Positions 7,279 through 17,159 are shown, counted from the stretch's first letter. The stretch: DNA of 32,687 nt from Alphaproteobacteria bacterium (GCA_016757515.1 JAERIN010000015.1:1-32687); one strand, 5' to 3'. Program-made: numbers and translations. The notes: generated from the sequence alone by a model not told the origin.

Positions 7279-7875
7279 GTGGAACGCAAAACTTTTCTAG
7301 ATTTCATAATATCAAAAAAATTAAGAACAAAGATTTTTTCGTTTTATGGCCGCTTAGGTCGTTTAAGTTATATCTGGAGCTCTTTAGCCCTGGGCATTGT
7401 TGTTGTGCCACCTGCATTTGTTATTGTATATTTGCCTACTTTCTTGTTAATTTTCTTAGAATTATCAGAGAACCTGAATACTGTCATATCTCTAATTCTA
7501 TATATATTTGAAAACTTAATTTTAAAATTTCTTATGCCGCTTGGTATGTTTGCTCTTGCTGTCAAACGTTTACACGATATCGGGTTAAGCGGATGGTGGA
7601 GCCTGTTTCCAGCGCTGATTGGTCTACTTCAAATTCCGTTCGGCTTTTCAACGGTGCCCTTGCACATTGAGATGTACACCGGATTTCCTGCTGAATTATG
7701 GGATCCTGGCGGGTTAGAGCGCGTCCAGATAGCAGCCGGGAATCAGCCAATTCTTTTCTGGGCACTCTTATCACCTATAATTCTATATTTTTTAATGCTT
7801 TTTCTGTGGCCCGGACAAAAGGACACCAACAGATACGGAGAGCCCAAGGCTGTTGGCAAAAAGGACCCAACCTGA
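7279..7875 (+). CDS. DUF805 family membrane protein, AT-rich
   Basis: 198 residues from GTG 7279 (AAGGA 8 nt upstream). DUF805 proteins are small multi-helix inner membrane proteins of unknown role. Here FSFYGRLGRLSYIWSSLALG is the typical entry motif, LAVKRLHDIGLSGWW the central motif, and the end has the usual helix and GQKDTNRYGEP tail. The loop between the third and fourth helices is long (about residues 115-155). Codons are rich in A and T, unlike serA before it and alr after it. It is probably transcribed by read-through from serA, since I see no promoter of its own. Confidence 0.85.
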   Translation: MERKTFLDFIISKKLRTKIFSFYGRLGRLSYIWSSLALGIVVVPPAFVIVYLPTFLLIFLELSENLNTVISLILYIFENLILKFLMPLGMFALAVKRLHDIGLSGWWSLFPALIGLLQIPFGFSTVPLHIEMYTGFPAELWDPGGLERVQIAAGNQPILFWALLSPIILYFLMLFLWPGQKDTNRYGEPKAVGKKDPT

Positions 7876-7876
7876 T

Positions 7877-7896
7877 CGCCAAGCGGTTGGCGTTTT
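7877..7896 (+). terminator. Second copy of the serA terminator, after DUF805
   Basis: Identical stem, loop and T-run to 7234-7253, starting 2 nt after the DUF805 stop. It ends the DUF805 transcript and forms the right-hand direct repeat of the cassette. Confidence 0.7.
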
Positions 7897-7945
7897 AACC
7901 TTGGCCGGAGCCGCGCCGCGCAAGATGGCGTCGCTTTGGGGCCCC

Positions 7946-8104
7946 AAAATGGTATCTGCGCGGTGGCTCGGCGGTAGCGCAGCGGTATCACCGCGGTATT
8001 TGGGCGGTGGCACGGCAGTAGCACAGCGGTGGCTGGGCGGTGGCGCTTTTGGGCTGTTTTTCGCGCGGGAGGGCCTGCCTACGGGTTTGAGTATACACCA
8101 TTTT
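7946..8104 (+). repeat. 159-bp array element, copy A
   Basis: The ends are AAAATGGT (7946-7953) and its reverse complement ACCATTTT (8097-8104). After a 12-nt start come eight tandem 11-nt units at 7958-8045 that fit NNGCGGTRKCN: the GCGGT core is nearly fixed, while the two bases before it and the R, K and last N vary. A 59-nt tail (8046-8104) ends in TATACACCATTTT. Copy B (16945-17103, minus) has the same 12 + 88 + 59 layout. Because 11 is not a multiple of 3 this is not coding. On the opposite strand TATACT lies just inside the end. The left end overlaps a palindrome (TTTGGGGCCCCAAA, 7936-7949). It fills most of the 322-bp gap before alr. Confidence 0.85.
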
Positions 8105-8220
8105 TGGGCGCTGTGGGAAAATATTCGCTCTGCGGCGCGGCATTTTTCGGGCCCGCACAGCCCTGTCCTTCACAAGCCGGCGGCGTTGGCTGCTGGGGCA
8201 TAATGGGGTAAGGCTGGTCT

Positions 8221-9204
8221 ATGCGCGCCACGGCCGCCACTGTGGACCTGGGCGCGGTCGCCCGGAACTACGCCCGCCTGGTGGCGCGGGCGGCGTCGGG
8301 CTGCGCCGTGGCGGGTGTGGTGAAGGCCGACGCCTATGGCCTGGGCGCGGGGCTAGTGTCCCGCACGCTGTGGTCCGCCGGGTGCCGGGACTTCTTCGTG
8401 GCGACCGCCGCCGAGGGCGCGGCCTTACGCGGTATCCTGGGCGCGGGGGCGCGGATCTTCGTCCTGAACGGCCCGCCCGTGGGGCCGAGCCTCATCCCGG
8501 TGGTCAGCACGCCGGCGCAGTGGCGGGCCTGTGACGGCCCCGTGGCCCTGCAGGTAGAGACGGGGATGCACCGCCTGGGCGTTGCGCCAGACGAGGCCCG
8601 GGGGATGCTGTGCACGGGGCGCGTGGTCCTCCTCTTGAGCCACCTGGCCTGCGCGGACAACTGGGCGCACCCCCTGAATGCAGCCCAGTGCGCGGCCTTC
8701 GCGGCGTTAACCAAAGCGTTCCCGGACGTCCCGGCCTCCCTGGCCGCGTCGCACGCCTTCCTGGCGAACCCTGCCACGCACCACGCCCTGGCCCGCTGCG
8801 GCATAGCCCTGTACGGCGGGTGCGGTGCGGAGGGCGTTTTGGCACTCCACGCGCCGGTCTTGCAGACGGCCACCGTCCCCGCCGGGGCGTCTATAGGCTA
8901 CGGCGCGACCTATCGCTTCCCAAAGGACGCCCGCGTGGCCACTGTGGCGCTGGGCTACGCCGACGGCCTGTTGCGCGCGGCCTCAAACCGCGCCGCGCTT
9001 TACCACAACGGCGTGCCCTGCCCCGTCCGGGGGCGGGTGTCCATGGACCTGACATGCGTGGAGGTCACGCACCTGGGCCGGGACCCGGATGTGATGGAGG
9101 TCCTGGGGCCTCACCAGGGGATAGACGCCCTGGCCGCCGGGTGTGGGACCATCCCCTATGAGGTCCTCACGGCCCTGGGGCCGGGTTCTGGCCTTCTTCG
9201 GTGA
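8221..9204 (+). CDS. alr: Alanine racemase
   Basis: 327 residues from ATG 8221, with GGGGTAAGG upstream. It interconverts L- and D-alanine for peptidoglycan. Motifs: VVKADAYGLG (PLP-binding Lys at about 35), the mid-protein HLA and IALYGG, SIGYGATYRF (catalytic Tyr region), LGYADGL and RVSMDLT, and the ending GTIPYEVLTALG. It is shorter than most Alr proteins (about 360), mainly through tight loops. The last 38 nt overlap the convergent gene. Repeat element copy A lies 117 bp upstream, and CATAAT at about 8200 could be the -10. Confidence 0.94.
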   Translation: MRATAATVDLGAVARNYARLVARAASGCAVAGVVKADAYGLGAGLVSRTLWSAGCRDFFVATAAEGAALRGILGAGARIFVLNGPPVGPSLIPVVSTPAQWRACDGPVALQVETGMHRLGVAPDEARGMLCTGRVVLLLSHLACADNWAHPLNAAQCAAFAALTKAFPDVPASLAASHAFLANPATHHALARCGIALYGGCGAEGVLALHAPVLQTATVPAGASIGYGATYRFPKDARVATVALGYADGLLRAASNRAALYHNGVPCPVRGRVSMDLTCVEVTHLGRDPDVMEVLGPHQGIDALAAGCGTIPYEVLTALGPGSGLLR

Positions 9205-10309
9205 GGGGCGGCCCGTTCGCGGCAGTGGCGGGCGTAGCCTCCGCGCCGATCGTCTGTACGGCCACCTTCTCCCCTGCCGCCACAAACTCCTGCCCCACGA
9301 CGATGATTCGGGCCCGCGCGGGCAGGCCAGAGACCCAGGCCGCGTCGGCCTCCTCCCGCACGACCGCAACAGGCGCAAAGCCCACCACGTCCCCCCCGCC
9401 CACGATCCGGACGCCCAAAGTGCCCGCGTCGTCCAGGGTCAAGGCGGCGGGGGAAATCTTATGCGCGGGCTCCGGTGTGCCAGAGAAGGCCAGGGTGGCG
9501 GTGCGCCCGGCCCGGACCGCGTGCGCCGGGTTGGGCACACGCACCTTCACGCGGAAGGTCCGCGCTGTCTCACCCGCCACGGGCGCGATGAAGGCCAAAC
9601 GCCCAGACACCTCCCGCCCGTCCAAGAGGCGCACAGTGGCCGCCTGCCCGGCCTCCAGATGCCCCACCTGCTGCTCCGAAGCGTAGCCCTCCACCTCCAG
9701 GGGGTCCAGGGCCACCAGATCAAACAGGGCTTGCCCCGGCGTCACATAGGCCCCGGCGTCCACAAACCGCTCCGCCACCACGCCAGAGAAGGGCGCGGCC
9801 ACCTGGGTTTTGGCCAGTGCCAGGCGGGCCGCCGCCTCCGCCGCACGCGCGGCTTCCAGGTTCGCTCGCGTCTCGGCCAGCCGGACATCTGAGGCGAAGC
9901 CCCGCCCCGCGAGGCCCTGCGCGGCCTTGAACTCCATCGCCCTTTGCGCCCTCCGGCGCTCCGCCTCCGCCACGCGCTCGGCCCGGTCCCGCGCTTCTAT
10001 CTGCGCGAGGAGGTCCCCGGCCTTGACGGCGTCCCCCTCCTCCACAGGCAGGGCCTCCACGCGGCCGTCCACCTCAGCCTGGACCTGGACCTGCGCGCTG
10101 GGCACTGTCCGGCCCGTCATGGTGACGTTTGGCGCGACCTCCTGCGCCACGGAGTCCACCACTTGCACTTTTGGCAGGGCGGCCTCTTGACCAGCCTCCG
10201 TGGCCTCGTCACGCGCGGGGAAAAAGAGGCCGGAGGCCATCCACAGCGCGAGCAGCGCGGCTACGGCCAGGGCGAAGAGGGCGGGTCGGTTTTTGTATGT
10301 GGGCATCAT
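9167..10309 (-). CDS. RND-type periplasmic adaptor (membrane-fusion protein)
   Basis: 380 residues from ATG 10309 (AGGAG 8 nt upstream). One N-terminal transmembrane helix (FALAVAALLALWMASGLFF) anchors a periplasmic adaptor. The lipoyl halves are VQAEVDGRVEALPVEEGDAVKAGDLLAQIE and VAAPFSGVVAERFVDAGAYVTPGQALFDLV, separated by an Ala/Arg/Glu-rich coiled-coil hairpin, then beta-barrel and membrane-proximal domains. It would link an inner-membrane pump to an outer-membrane channel, but no pump gene lies in the window. The start is 11 nt after the stop of the eipB-like gene, so the two probably share an mRNA. It overlaps alr tail-to-tail by 38 nt. Confidence 0.88.
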   Translation of the reverse strand: MMPTYKNRPALFALAVAALLALWMASGLFFPARDEATEAGQEAALPKVQVVDSVAQEVAPNVTMTGRTVPSAQVQVQAEVDGRVEALPVEEGDAVKAGDLLAQIEARDRAERVAEAERRRAQRAMEFKAAQGLAGRGFASDVRLAETRANLEAARAAEAAARLALAKTQVAAPFSGVVAERFVDAGAYVTPGQALFDLVALDPLEVEGYASEQQVGHLEAGQAATVRLLDGREVSGRLAFIAPVAGETARTFRVKVRVPNPAHAVRAGRTATLAFSGTPEPAHKISPAALTLDDAGTLGVRIVGGGDVVGFAPVAVVREEADAAWVSGLPARARIIVVGQEFVAAGEKVAVQTIGAEATPATAANGPPLTEEGQNPAPGP

Positions 10310-10320
10310 TGTGCGCACTC

Positions 10321-11088
10321 CTATTCATAACATTCCCCCGGCACATCCGGGAGCCGGTCAAAGTGGGTCAGGCTCTGCGCCACAGAAAAATCGGGGTAGT
10401 CCACCTGCGCAGCGCTCACCACCCCCCCCGGGTGGAGGGTGGCCGCGACCTCATACTCTGGCGCAGAGTCCTGCGCGCCCAGGGGGAAGAACGCCATCCG
10501 CACCCGCCACGCCGGGCCAGGCGGGAGACCCTCCACCGCCGGGGGGTCCGCCAGAGGGGTTATCACAGCGCTCGCCAGGCGCGGCCCGCGCGCGTCGTCC
10601 CCCTCAAACACCTGGGCAGAAAAAGTCTTTTGACCTGCGGATGCGGCGGCCAGCACCGCCCGCATGTGCGCCACGGGCAACAACGTACCCTCCGGCAGGG
10701 CAAACGCCAGGCCTGGCGGACGGACATACACGGCCCGGCCCCCCTCCGCGCGGCCACGGACGTCCTCCACCAGTTCCCCCCCCGCCACGCGGCGACTCGT
10801 AAAGTCCAGCGCCCGCCCGTCCGCCGTCTCCAGAGTCGCCGTGTCTGTGGCCACCTCCACAGAGGGCTCTTGCGCGTAGTCATACCTCAGGCGGAAGCGG
10901 TGTGCGCCCGCCCAGTCCCCCTCGCACGTCCTGTCAAGGCGGTAGTCCAGGCTCCCCGCGATGTGCACCAGGCCACCGGCAGAGCGGCTCGCCACCATGC
11001 GCACGTCATAGGTTGCCACGTGGGGCACGATATCCGCCGCCAGGGCAGGGATGGGCAAGAGCATAAGGGCCAGGAGCACACAGCGCAT
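10321..11088 (-). CDS. EipB-like (DUF1849) periplasmic envelope protein
   Basis: 255 residues with a clear signal peptide (MRCVLLALMLLPIPALA-A). EipB is a periplasmic beta-spiral protein needed for envelope integrity in Brucella. Family features are VPHVATYDVRMV at the mature N-terminus, SLDYRLDRTCEGDW with a conserved Cys, LETADGRALDFTSRR, and a final Cys in VPGECYE, which would pair with the first as in EipB. ATG 11088 lies 8 nt after a TATGCT box, so the transcript may be almost leaderless. Followed closely by the membrane-fusion protein gene. Confidence 0.75.
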   Translation of the reverse strand: MRCVLLALMLLPIPALAADIVPHVATYDVRMVASRSAGGLVHIAGSLDYRLDRTCEGDWAGAHRFRLRYDYAQEPSVEVATDTATLETADGRALDFTSRRVAGGELVEDVRGRAEGGRAVYVRPPGLAFALPEGTLLPVAHMRAVLAAASAGQKTFSAQVFEGDDARGPRLASAVITPLADPPAVEGLPPGPAWRVRMAFFPLGAQDSAPEYEVAATLHPGGVVSAAQVDYPDFSVAQSLTHFDRLPDVPGECYE

Positions 11089-11141
11089 AGCGCCGGAGCA
11101 TACACACCCACCTGCGCCATGGCCAGGGTCGGGGAGGCGCC

Positions 11142-12071
11142 CTATCCCCGTCCGGCGGCGTAGGGGGCTAGGGCCAACAGGGCGTCTTTCAGGGGGCTTG
11201 TGGGCAGGGGGGCCAGGGCCCCCTGTGCCTCATGTGCGTAAGCCAGGGCCCGCGCCCGCGCGGCGTCCAGGGCCCCTACACACTCCAGCCGTTCGAGCGC
11301 CTCGGGCAGCGCGCCTATGTTGCCCAGCGCGCGGGCCCAGAATCCCCGGTCCTCACGGCCCTCCAGCGCGAGGAGGACGGGCGCGGTCACCTTACCCTCG
11401 CGGAAGTCGTCCCCCGGCTCCTTGCCCAGCCCGCCCTCATAGTCCAGCACGTCGTCCGCAACCTGAAAGGCCAGGCCCAGCGCGCGGCCATAGGCAGCCA
11501 GGGCGTCCGCGTGCGGGCTCTTGGCCAACAGCGCGGGGGCCTTGCACGCAGCAGCGAACAGGGCAGCGGTCTTGGCGTCTATAATCTCCACATAGGCAGC
11601 CCAAGAGGTGTTGAGGTGCCCAAGCGCGGCCAGCTGCGCCACCTCCCCCCGGGCGATGGTGGCCGAGGCGGTTGCCAAAGTGCCCAGGGCGGGCAGGGAG
11701 CCGGTGGCCACCATCATCTCAAAGGCGCGCGCGAACAGGGCGTCCCCCACCAGGACGGCGGCCTTGTTGCCGAACGCTGCGGGGGCGGAGGGGCGGCCCC
11801 GGCGCTGGCGGCTTTCGTCCACCACGTCGTCATGCAAGAGGGTGGCGGAGTGGATGAACTCCACCGCGGCGGCCAGAAGGCGCGTGCCGCTCTCCGGCGC
11901 TCCGGTGATGGCGCCCGCCGCCAGGGCCAAAAGGGGGCGGATGCGCTTGCCCCCGGCCTCTATCAGGTGCCGGGCCACCTGCGGGATGAGGGGCACACCC
12001 ACGTCCTCCAGCCGCTCTAGGATGAGGGCATTGGTGGCTGCCATCTCGGGGGCGAGAGATTTTGATAGCAT
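11142..12071 (-). CDS. Polyprenyl (octaprenyl-type) diphosphate synthase
   Basis: 309 residues from ATG 12071. GTG 12089 and ATG 12044 are alternatives, and none has a good Shine-Dalgarno sequence. It extends isoprenoid chains, probably for the quinone side chain. Both Asp-rich motifs are present: LLHDDVVDESRQRRGRPS (first, DDxxD) and FQVADDVLDYEG (second). GGKRIRPLLAL binds pyrophosphate. The first ten or so codons and the leader are AT-rich, unlike the rest, at the edge of the parA insertion. A TATAAT overlaps the start region. The product chain length cannot be read from sequence here. Confidence 0.9.
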   Translation of the reverse strand: MLSKSLAPEMAATNALILERLEDVGVPLIPQVARHLIEAGGKRIRPLLALAAGAITGAPESGTRLLAAAVEFIHSATLLHDDVVDESRQRRGRPSAPAAFGNKAAVLVGDALFARAFEMMVATGSLPALGTLATASATIARGEVAQLAALGHLNTSWAAYVEIIDAKTAALFAAACKAPALLAKSPHADALAAYGRALGLAFQVADDVLDYEGGLGKEPGDDFREGKVTAPVLLALEGREDRGFWARALGNIGALPEALERLECVGALDAARARALAYAHEAQGALAPLPTSPLKDALLALAPYAAGRG

Positions 12072-12098
12072 TATAAGTGCAGAAGGCACCTCTAAAAA

Positions 12099-13163
12099 CT
12101 ACTCAGTCAACCTCAAAACCCTGTCCCCAAGATCACCAAAAGCAGCGCTAAACCTATCTCTGCTTTTCAACATTGTATCCTCCGCGTGACCAAAAACTTT
12201 TCCGTGCTCTTTTATCTCTTGATCTGTCAGCGCAAAAATAGGTTTTGATATTTTTTGACTAATCGCTATTAGAGAATTAAAATCAGATATATGCGCAAGA
12301 TCGTATGGATTTAGGTCTGTTCCATCCAGGACTTCTCTAACCTTTTCAAGGCTTGCGACGCACCCTATTTCCTCTAGGGGGGGGACAAGATTCATATTTA
12401 TAGCATCTCTTATTTTATTAATCCATCCCTGGAAAGATTTTGCAGGTTTTTCATAGCGCGGCCTATATCTTTGCTGTACGGCACCAAGAAATTTGGGTTT
12501 ATTTTTTATAGAAAAAGAACTGTCGAATCCGTGACTCTCTCTGAAGGCATTAATCTCAGAATGCCATTTTATTATATTCTTTTTTAGAGAATTAACAGCC
12601 TGAAGACAAAAATAATCTGGAGAGGTCGGGACTATAAAATAATCGCTAGACATTAAAATGACCTGATTCAAGCCACCGACATTTGGGCTTAGATCATATA
12701 TAATATAATCATAATTCACACCAATAAGAGATAGCATTTTTGGCAGACTCCCGGGAATATTTCTTGTGGCTGGCACACCTGAAGCAATCTTAAGCGCAAC
12801 GCTAATTTGGGAATCAAGATCCGATGTATTTAAGTGTCCCGGCAACAAATAAAGATTATCGTTTTTTGTCTTGAACGGCTTCCCTCTATTGCCAACCATA
12901 TAATCTTCTGGTCGCACACCTTCAATAATTGAGGCAACTATTTCTTTTAATGTAAGGTTATCCCTGTTCTGATAAAATAGCTCCATATGGTCTCCGTCTA
13001 TAGCGTTGAATCCAAGAACAAGACCAGTAAGATTGCACTGAGAATCAAGATCAACAATAAGTACCTTTTTTCCTTTTTCGGCAAGAACCCAGCCAAGATT
13101 AAATGCGGTTGTTGTTTTGCTAACGCCGCCCTTGTGATTAAAAAGACATATAGATTTTGCCAT
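12099..13163 (-). CDS. Orphan ParA-family ATPase, AT-rich
   Basis: 354 residues, ATG 13163 after AGGAGGT. The deviant Walker A is KGGVSKTT (residues 11-18, with Ser where Gly is usual), and VLIVDLDSQCNLT and YDYIIYDLSPNVGG supply the Walker A' and B Asp residues. The C-terminal 130 residues are longer than in partition ParAs and carry a Lys/Arg-rich region (QQRYRPRYEKPAKSFQGW). No parB, parS-like repeat or replication gene is adjacent, so a partition role is unsupported. It begins 23 nt after the rpoD stop and ends 9-27 nt before the polyprenyl synthase start. Its codons are far more AT-rich than either neighbour. Both rpoD and this gene end in TAGTTTTTA. Confidence 0.85.
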   Translation of the reverse strand: MAKSICLFNHKGGVSKTTTAFNLGWVLAEKGKKVLIVDLDSQCNLTGLVLGFNAIDGDHMELFYQNRDNLTLKEIVASIIEGVRPEDYMVGNRGKPFKTKNDNLYLLPGHLNTSDLDSQISVALKIASGVPATRNIPGSLPKMLSLIGVNYDYIIYDLSPNVGGLNQVILMSSDYFIVPTSPDYFCLQAVNSLKKNIIKWHSEINAFRESHGFDSSFSIKNKPKFLGAVQQRYRPRYEKPAKSFQGWINKIRDAINMNLVPPLEEIGCVASLEKVREVLDGTDLNPYDLAHISDFNSLIAISQKISKPIFALTDQEIKEHGKVFGHAEDTMLKSRDRFSAAFGDLGDRVLRLTE

Positions 13164-13186
13164 TTTTTACCTCCTCAGATTAAAAA

Positions 13187-15164
<1,978 letters not shown>

Positions 15165-15187
<23 letters not shown>

Positions 15188-16856
15188 GTGCCCGTACCCT
15201 TTGCTCCTGCTTGGCTTCCATCTCCGCCGCCCGCTCCAGCCACAACGGGGCTACGACGGACGGATCGGACCCTGGAGCCGCGAATGGGGCGCGAATATAG
15301 ACCGAAGTGCTGTCCATGTCATCCATAACTTTTGCGTGCCCCTCGACACGGAGATTTGCGGCCAGCGCGTCGGGCCCTATCCCGGTGTCGGCCTCCAGGG
15401 CGGCGATGAGGGCGCACCGCAGGGCGTCTAGACCCGCGTCCGCCACGGCCATGCGGCCCAGGACCTCCTCCACCTGGGGGTATATATGGGGGTGATTCAG
15501 CACCCCGGCCAGCAGGGCCTGCTGCGTCTTCACCAAGAGGGGTGCCACGGGGCGGGGCAAGATGCCCGCGCCGGGCGGACGTTTCCGGCCACTGCGGGGG
15601 AAGAAGGCCGCCGATATGCGCTCGCGCGCGGCGGCGCGGTAGTGCCCGGCAACCTCCCGGTCTGCGATGGTGCCGATGGCGTCCATGAGGGACTTTTGGG
15701 CTGCGGCGCGCGACTCGGGTGTGTCCGTGCGGCGCTGTGCCACGTGGACCTGCCACAGGAAGTCCACCAGGGGCGCGGCCCCCTCCAGCGCGCGGCGCAG
15801 GGCCCCCGGCCCGGCCCGGCGGATAAGGCTGTCTGGGTCCTCCCCGGCGGGCAGGAGGGCGATGCGCAGCGTCCGCCCCGGCGCGAGGAGGGGTAGGGCC
15901 CGCTCCACGGCGCGCAGGGCGGCCCGCCGCCCGGCCTCGTCCCCGTCCAGGGCCAAGACGGGCGCAGCGTCCGATATGCGCCATATGAGGCCCAGCTGCT
16001 CTGCGGTGAGGGCCGTGCCCATGGGGGCCACCGCGCCGCGGAAACCCCCCGCGTGACACGCAAGAGCGTCCATGTACCCTTCCACGATGAGGGGAGTGTG
16101 CCCCGCGCGCGCGCCAGCCTTGGCCTCACGCAGGGCGAACAGGGCGCGGGATTTATCAAACACCGGGGAGTCAGGCGAGTTGATGTACTTAGGCCCGGAG
16201 TCAGACAGGGCCCGGGCGCCGAAGGCCACGATGCGCCCCCGCGCGTCCGTGACGGGGAAGGTGACGCGGTCGCGGAAAAAGGCGTAGAGCCCCCCTCCCC
16301 GCGTGGAGGGCCGGGCAAGGCCCGCCTCCACCACCTGCGCGCGCGCAAACCCCTGGGCCTCCAGGTGCGCCACCAGCGCCCCCCCGTCCGCCGGGGCGTA
16401 GCCCAGGCCAAAGGCCCCTATGGCCTCCTCCGAGAGGCCCCTGGCGCGCAGATAATCCAGAGGCGGCCCGCGCAGATGCCCCCGGAAGAACGCCGCCGCC
16501 TCGGCCAGCGCGTCATACAGGGTCCGCTGCGCCCGCTCCCTTTTCACCTCGGCCGGCGAGGCCTTTGGGACCTCCAGCCCCGCCTGCGCCGCCAGGGCCG
16601 CCACGGCCTCCAAAAAGGGCATCTTGTCGTGGTCCATCAGGAAGCGGATGACATCCCCGTGTGCACCGCAGCCAAAGCAGTGGTAAAACGCCTTTTCGTC
16701 GTTCACATAGAACGAGGGCGTCTTCTCGTGGTGGAAGGGGCAGCAGGCCTTGTGCTCACGCCCCGCGCGGATGAGGCGCACGCGCGCGCCCACGACAGAG
16801 GACACGCTCACCCGCGCGCGGATCTCCTCCAGGAAGCGGGGGGGTATGGTCGGCAC
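15165..16856 (-). CDS. dnaG: DNA primase
   Basis: 563 residues from GTG 16856. It makes RNA primers for replication. The zinc-binding domain is [12 protein letters not shown] with [12 protein letters not shown] (Cys/His/Cys/Cys). The TOPRIM core has [16 protein letters not shown] (catalytic Glu) and [12 protein letters not shown] (Asp residues). The C-terminal helicase-binding domain is short. An in-frame ATG exists at 16865, but it is part of the hexamer TATTAT, a good -10 lying exactly 7 nt before GTG 16856, so the GTG fits a leaderless start and the family N-terminus ([13 protein letters not shown]) better. Repeat element copy B is 88 bp upstream. Confidence 0.94.
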
Positions 16857-16863
16857 GGTGGGC

Positions 16864-16869
16864 ATAATA
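16864..16869 (-). promoter_or_regulatory. -10 box of dnaG, leaderless
   Basis: GC-TATTAT (16869-16864) followed by 7 nt and GTG 16856. No convincing -35 is visible in the very G/C-rich DNA upstream. Confidence 0.4.
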
Positions 16870-16909
16870 GCGCCCCCGGGGCGCGGGGGGGAGGGGCCCC
16901 CGGATCTAT

Positions 16910-16929
16910 GCTGCGCCGCAGCTTTTTTT
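16910..16929 (+). terminator. Intrinsic terminator on the plus strand
   Basis: GCTGC-GCC-GCAGC (16910-16922, extendable by pairing G-C in the loop) followed by seven T. There is no plus-strand gene upstream for it to end (dnaG is on the other strand), so it may stop antisense transcription just before the promoter at 16931. Confidence 0.6.
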
Positions 16930-16930
16930 C

Positions 16931-16959
16931 TTGCCTCCAGAGGAAAAATGGTGTATAGT
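16931..16959 (+). promoter_or_regulatory. Sigma70-like promoter reading into repeat copy B
   Basis: TTGCCT (16931-16936), exactly 17 nt, TATAGT (16954-16959). The start would be near 16966, so the transcript would carry the complement of the 11-nt array and run toward holC. The -10 lies inside the element's terminal repeat region; copy A has TATACT at the same place but a poor -35. Confidence 0.5.
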
Positions 16960-17103
16960 CAAGACAGTAGCCGGACACCCGCGCCCAAAATCTACCGCAA
17001 TCGCGCCACCGCGCAGCCGCCGCACTGATACCGCCGCGCCACCGCTGAGACACCGCCCAGATACCGCTGTGATACCGCGTAGCCACCGCGCAGCCACCAT
17101 TTT
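16945..17103 (-). repeat. 159-bp array element, copy B
   Basis: Read on the minus strand it starts AAAATGGTGGCT (17103-17092), has eight 11-nt units at 17091-17004 fitting NNGCGGTRKCN, and a 59-nt tail ending TATACACCATTTT (to 16945). The inverted ends AAAATGGT/ACCATTTT are exact. The total length and every internal boundary match copy A. The first complete unit is identical in both copies, while the others differ mainly at the variable positions. In the tail about 60% of positions match, including the last 13. It lies in the 303-bp gap between divergent dnaG and holC, with dnaG downstream in element orientation. Confidence 0.85.
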
Positions 17104-17121
17104 GCCACCCCACCGGCCCGG

Positions 17122-17151
17122 TTGCCGGCCTTTTGGGCCTCTGGCTATACT
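17122..17151 (+). promoter_or_regulatory. Predicted promoter of holC
   Basis: TTGCCG (17122-17127), 18 nt, GC-TATACT (17146-17151), then 8 nt to ATG 17160. Predicted to give a leaderless or nearly leaderless mRNA. Confidence 0.5.
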
Positions 17152-17159
17152 TCCGGGCC

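Larger units (their letters stand above)
7256..7898 (+). mobile_element. AT-rich DUF805 cassette between 22-bp direct repeats
   Basis: A block of sharply lower GC carries one gene and is bounded on the left by the serA terminator (7234-7255) and on the right by an identical 22-bp copy (7877-7898). The repeat includes the serA stop codon. An exact repeat at both edges of a compositionally foreign segment suggests insertion at the serA 3' end with target duplication, or recombination at the terminator. No recombinase is encoded inside. Confidence 0.55.

Noticed and set aside
7946-8104. CRISPR array or coding repeat at the 11-nt arrays
   Set aside because: Units are 11 nt with no spacers of CRISPR size and no cas genes; 11 is not a multiple of 3, so no repeating peptide is made.
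12099-13163. Chromosome-partition locus parAB
   Set aside because: There is no parB or parS-like site, and the composition and position point to an inserted orphan.
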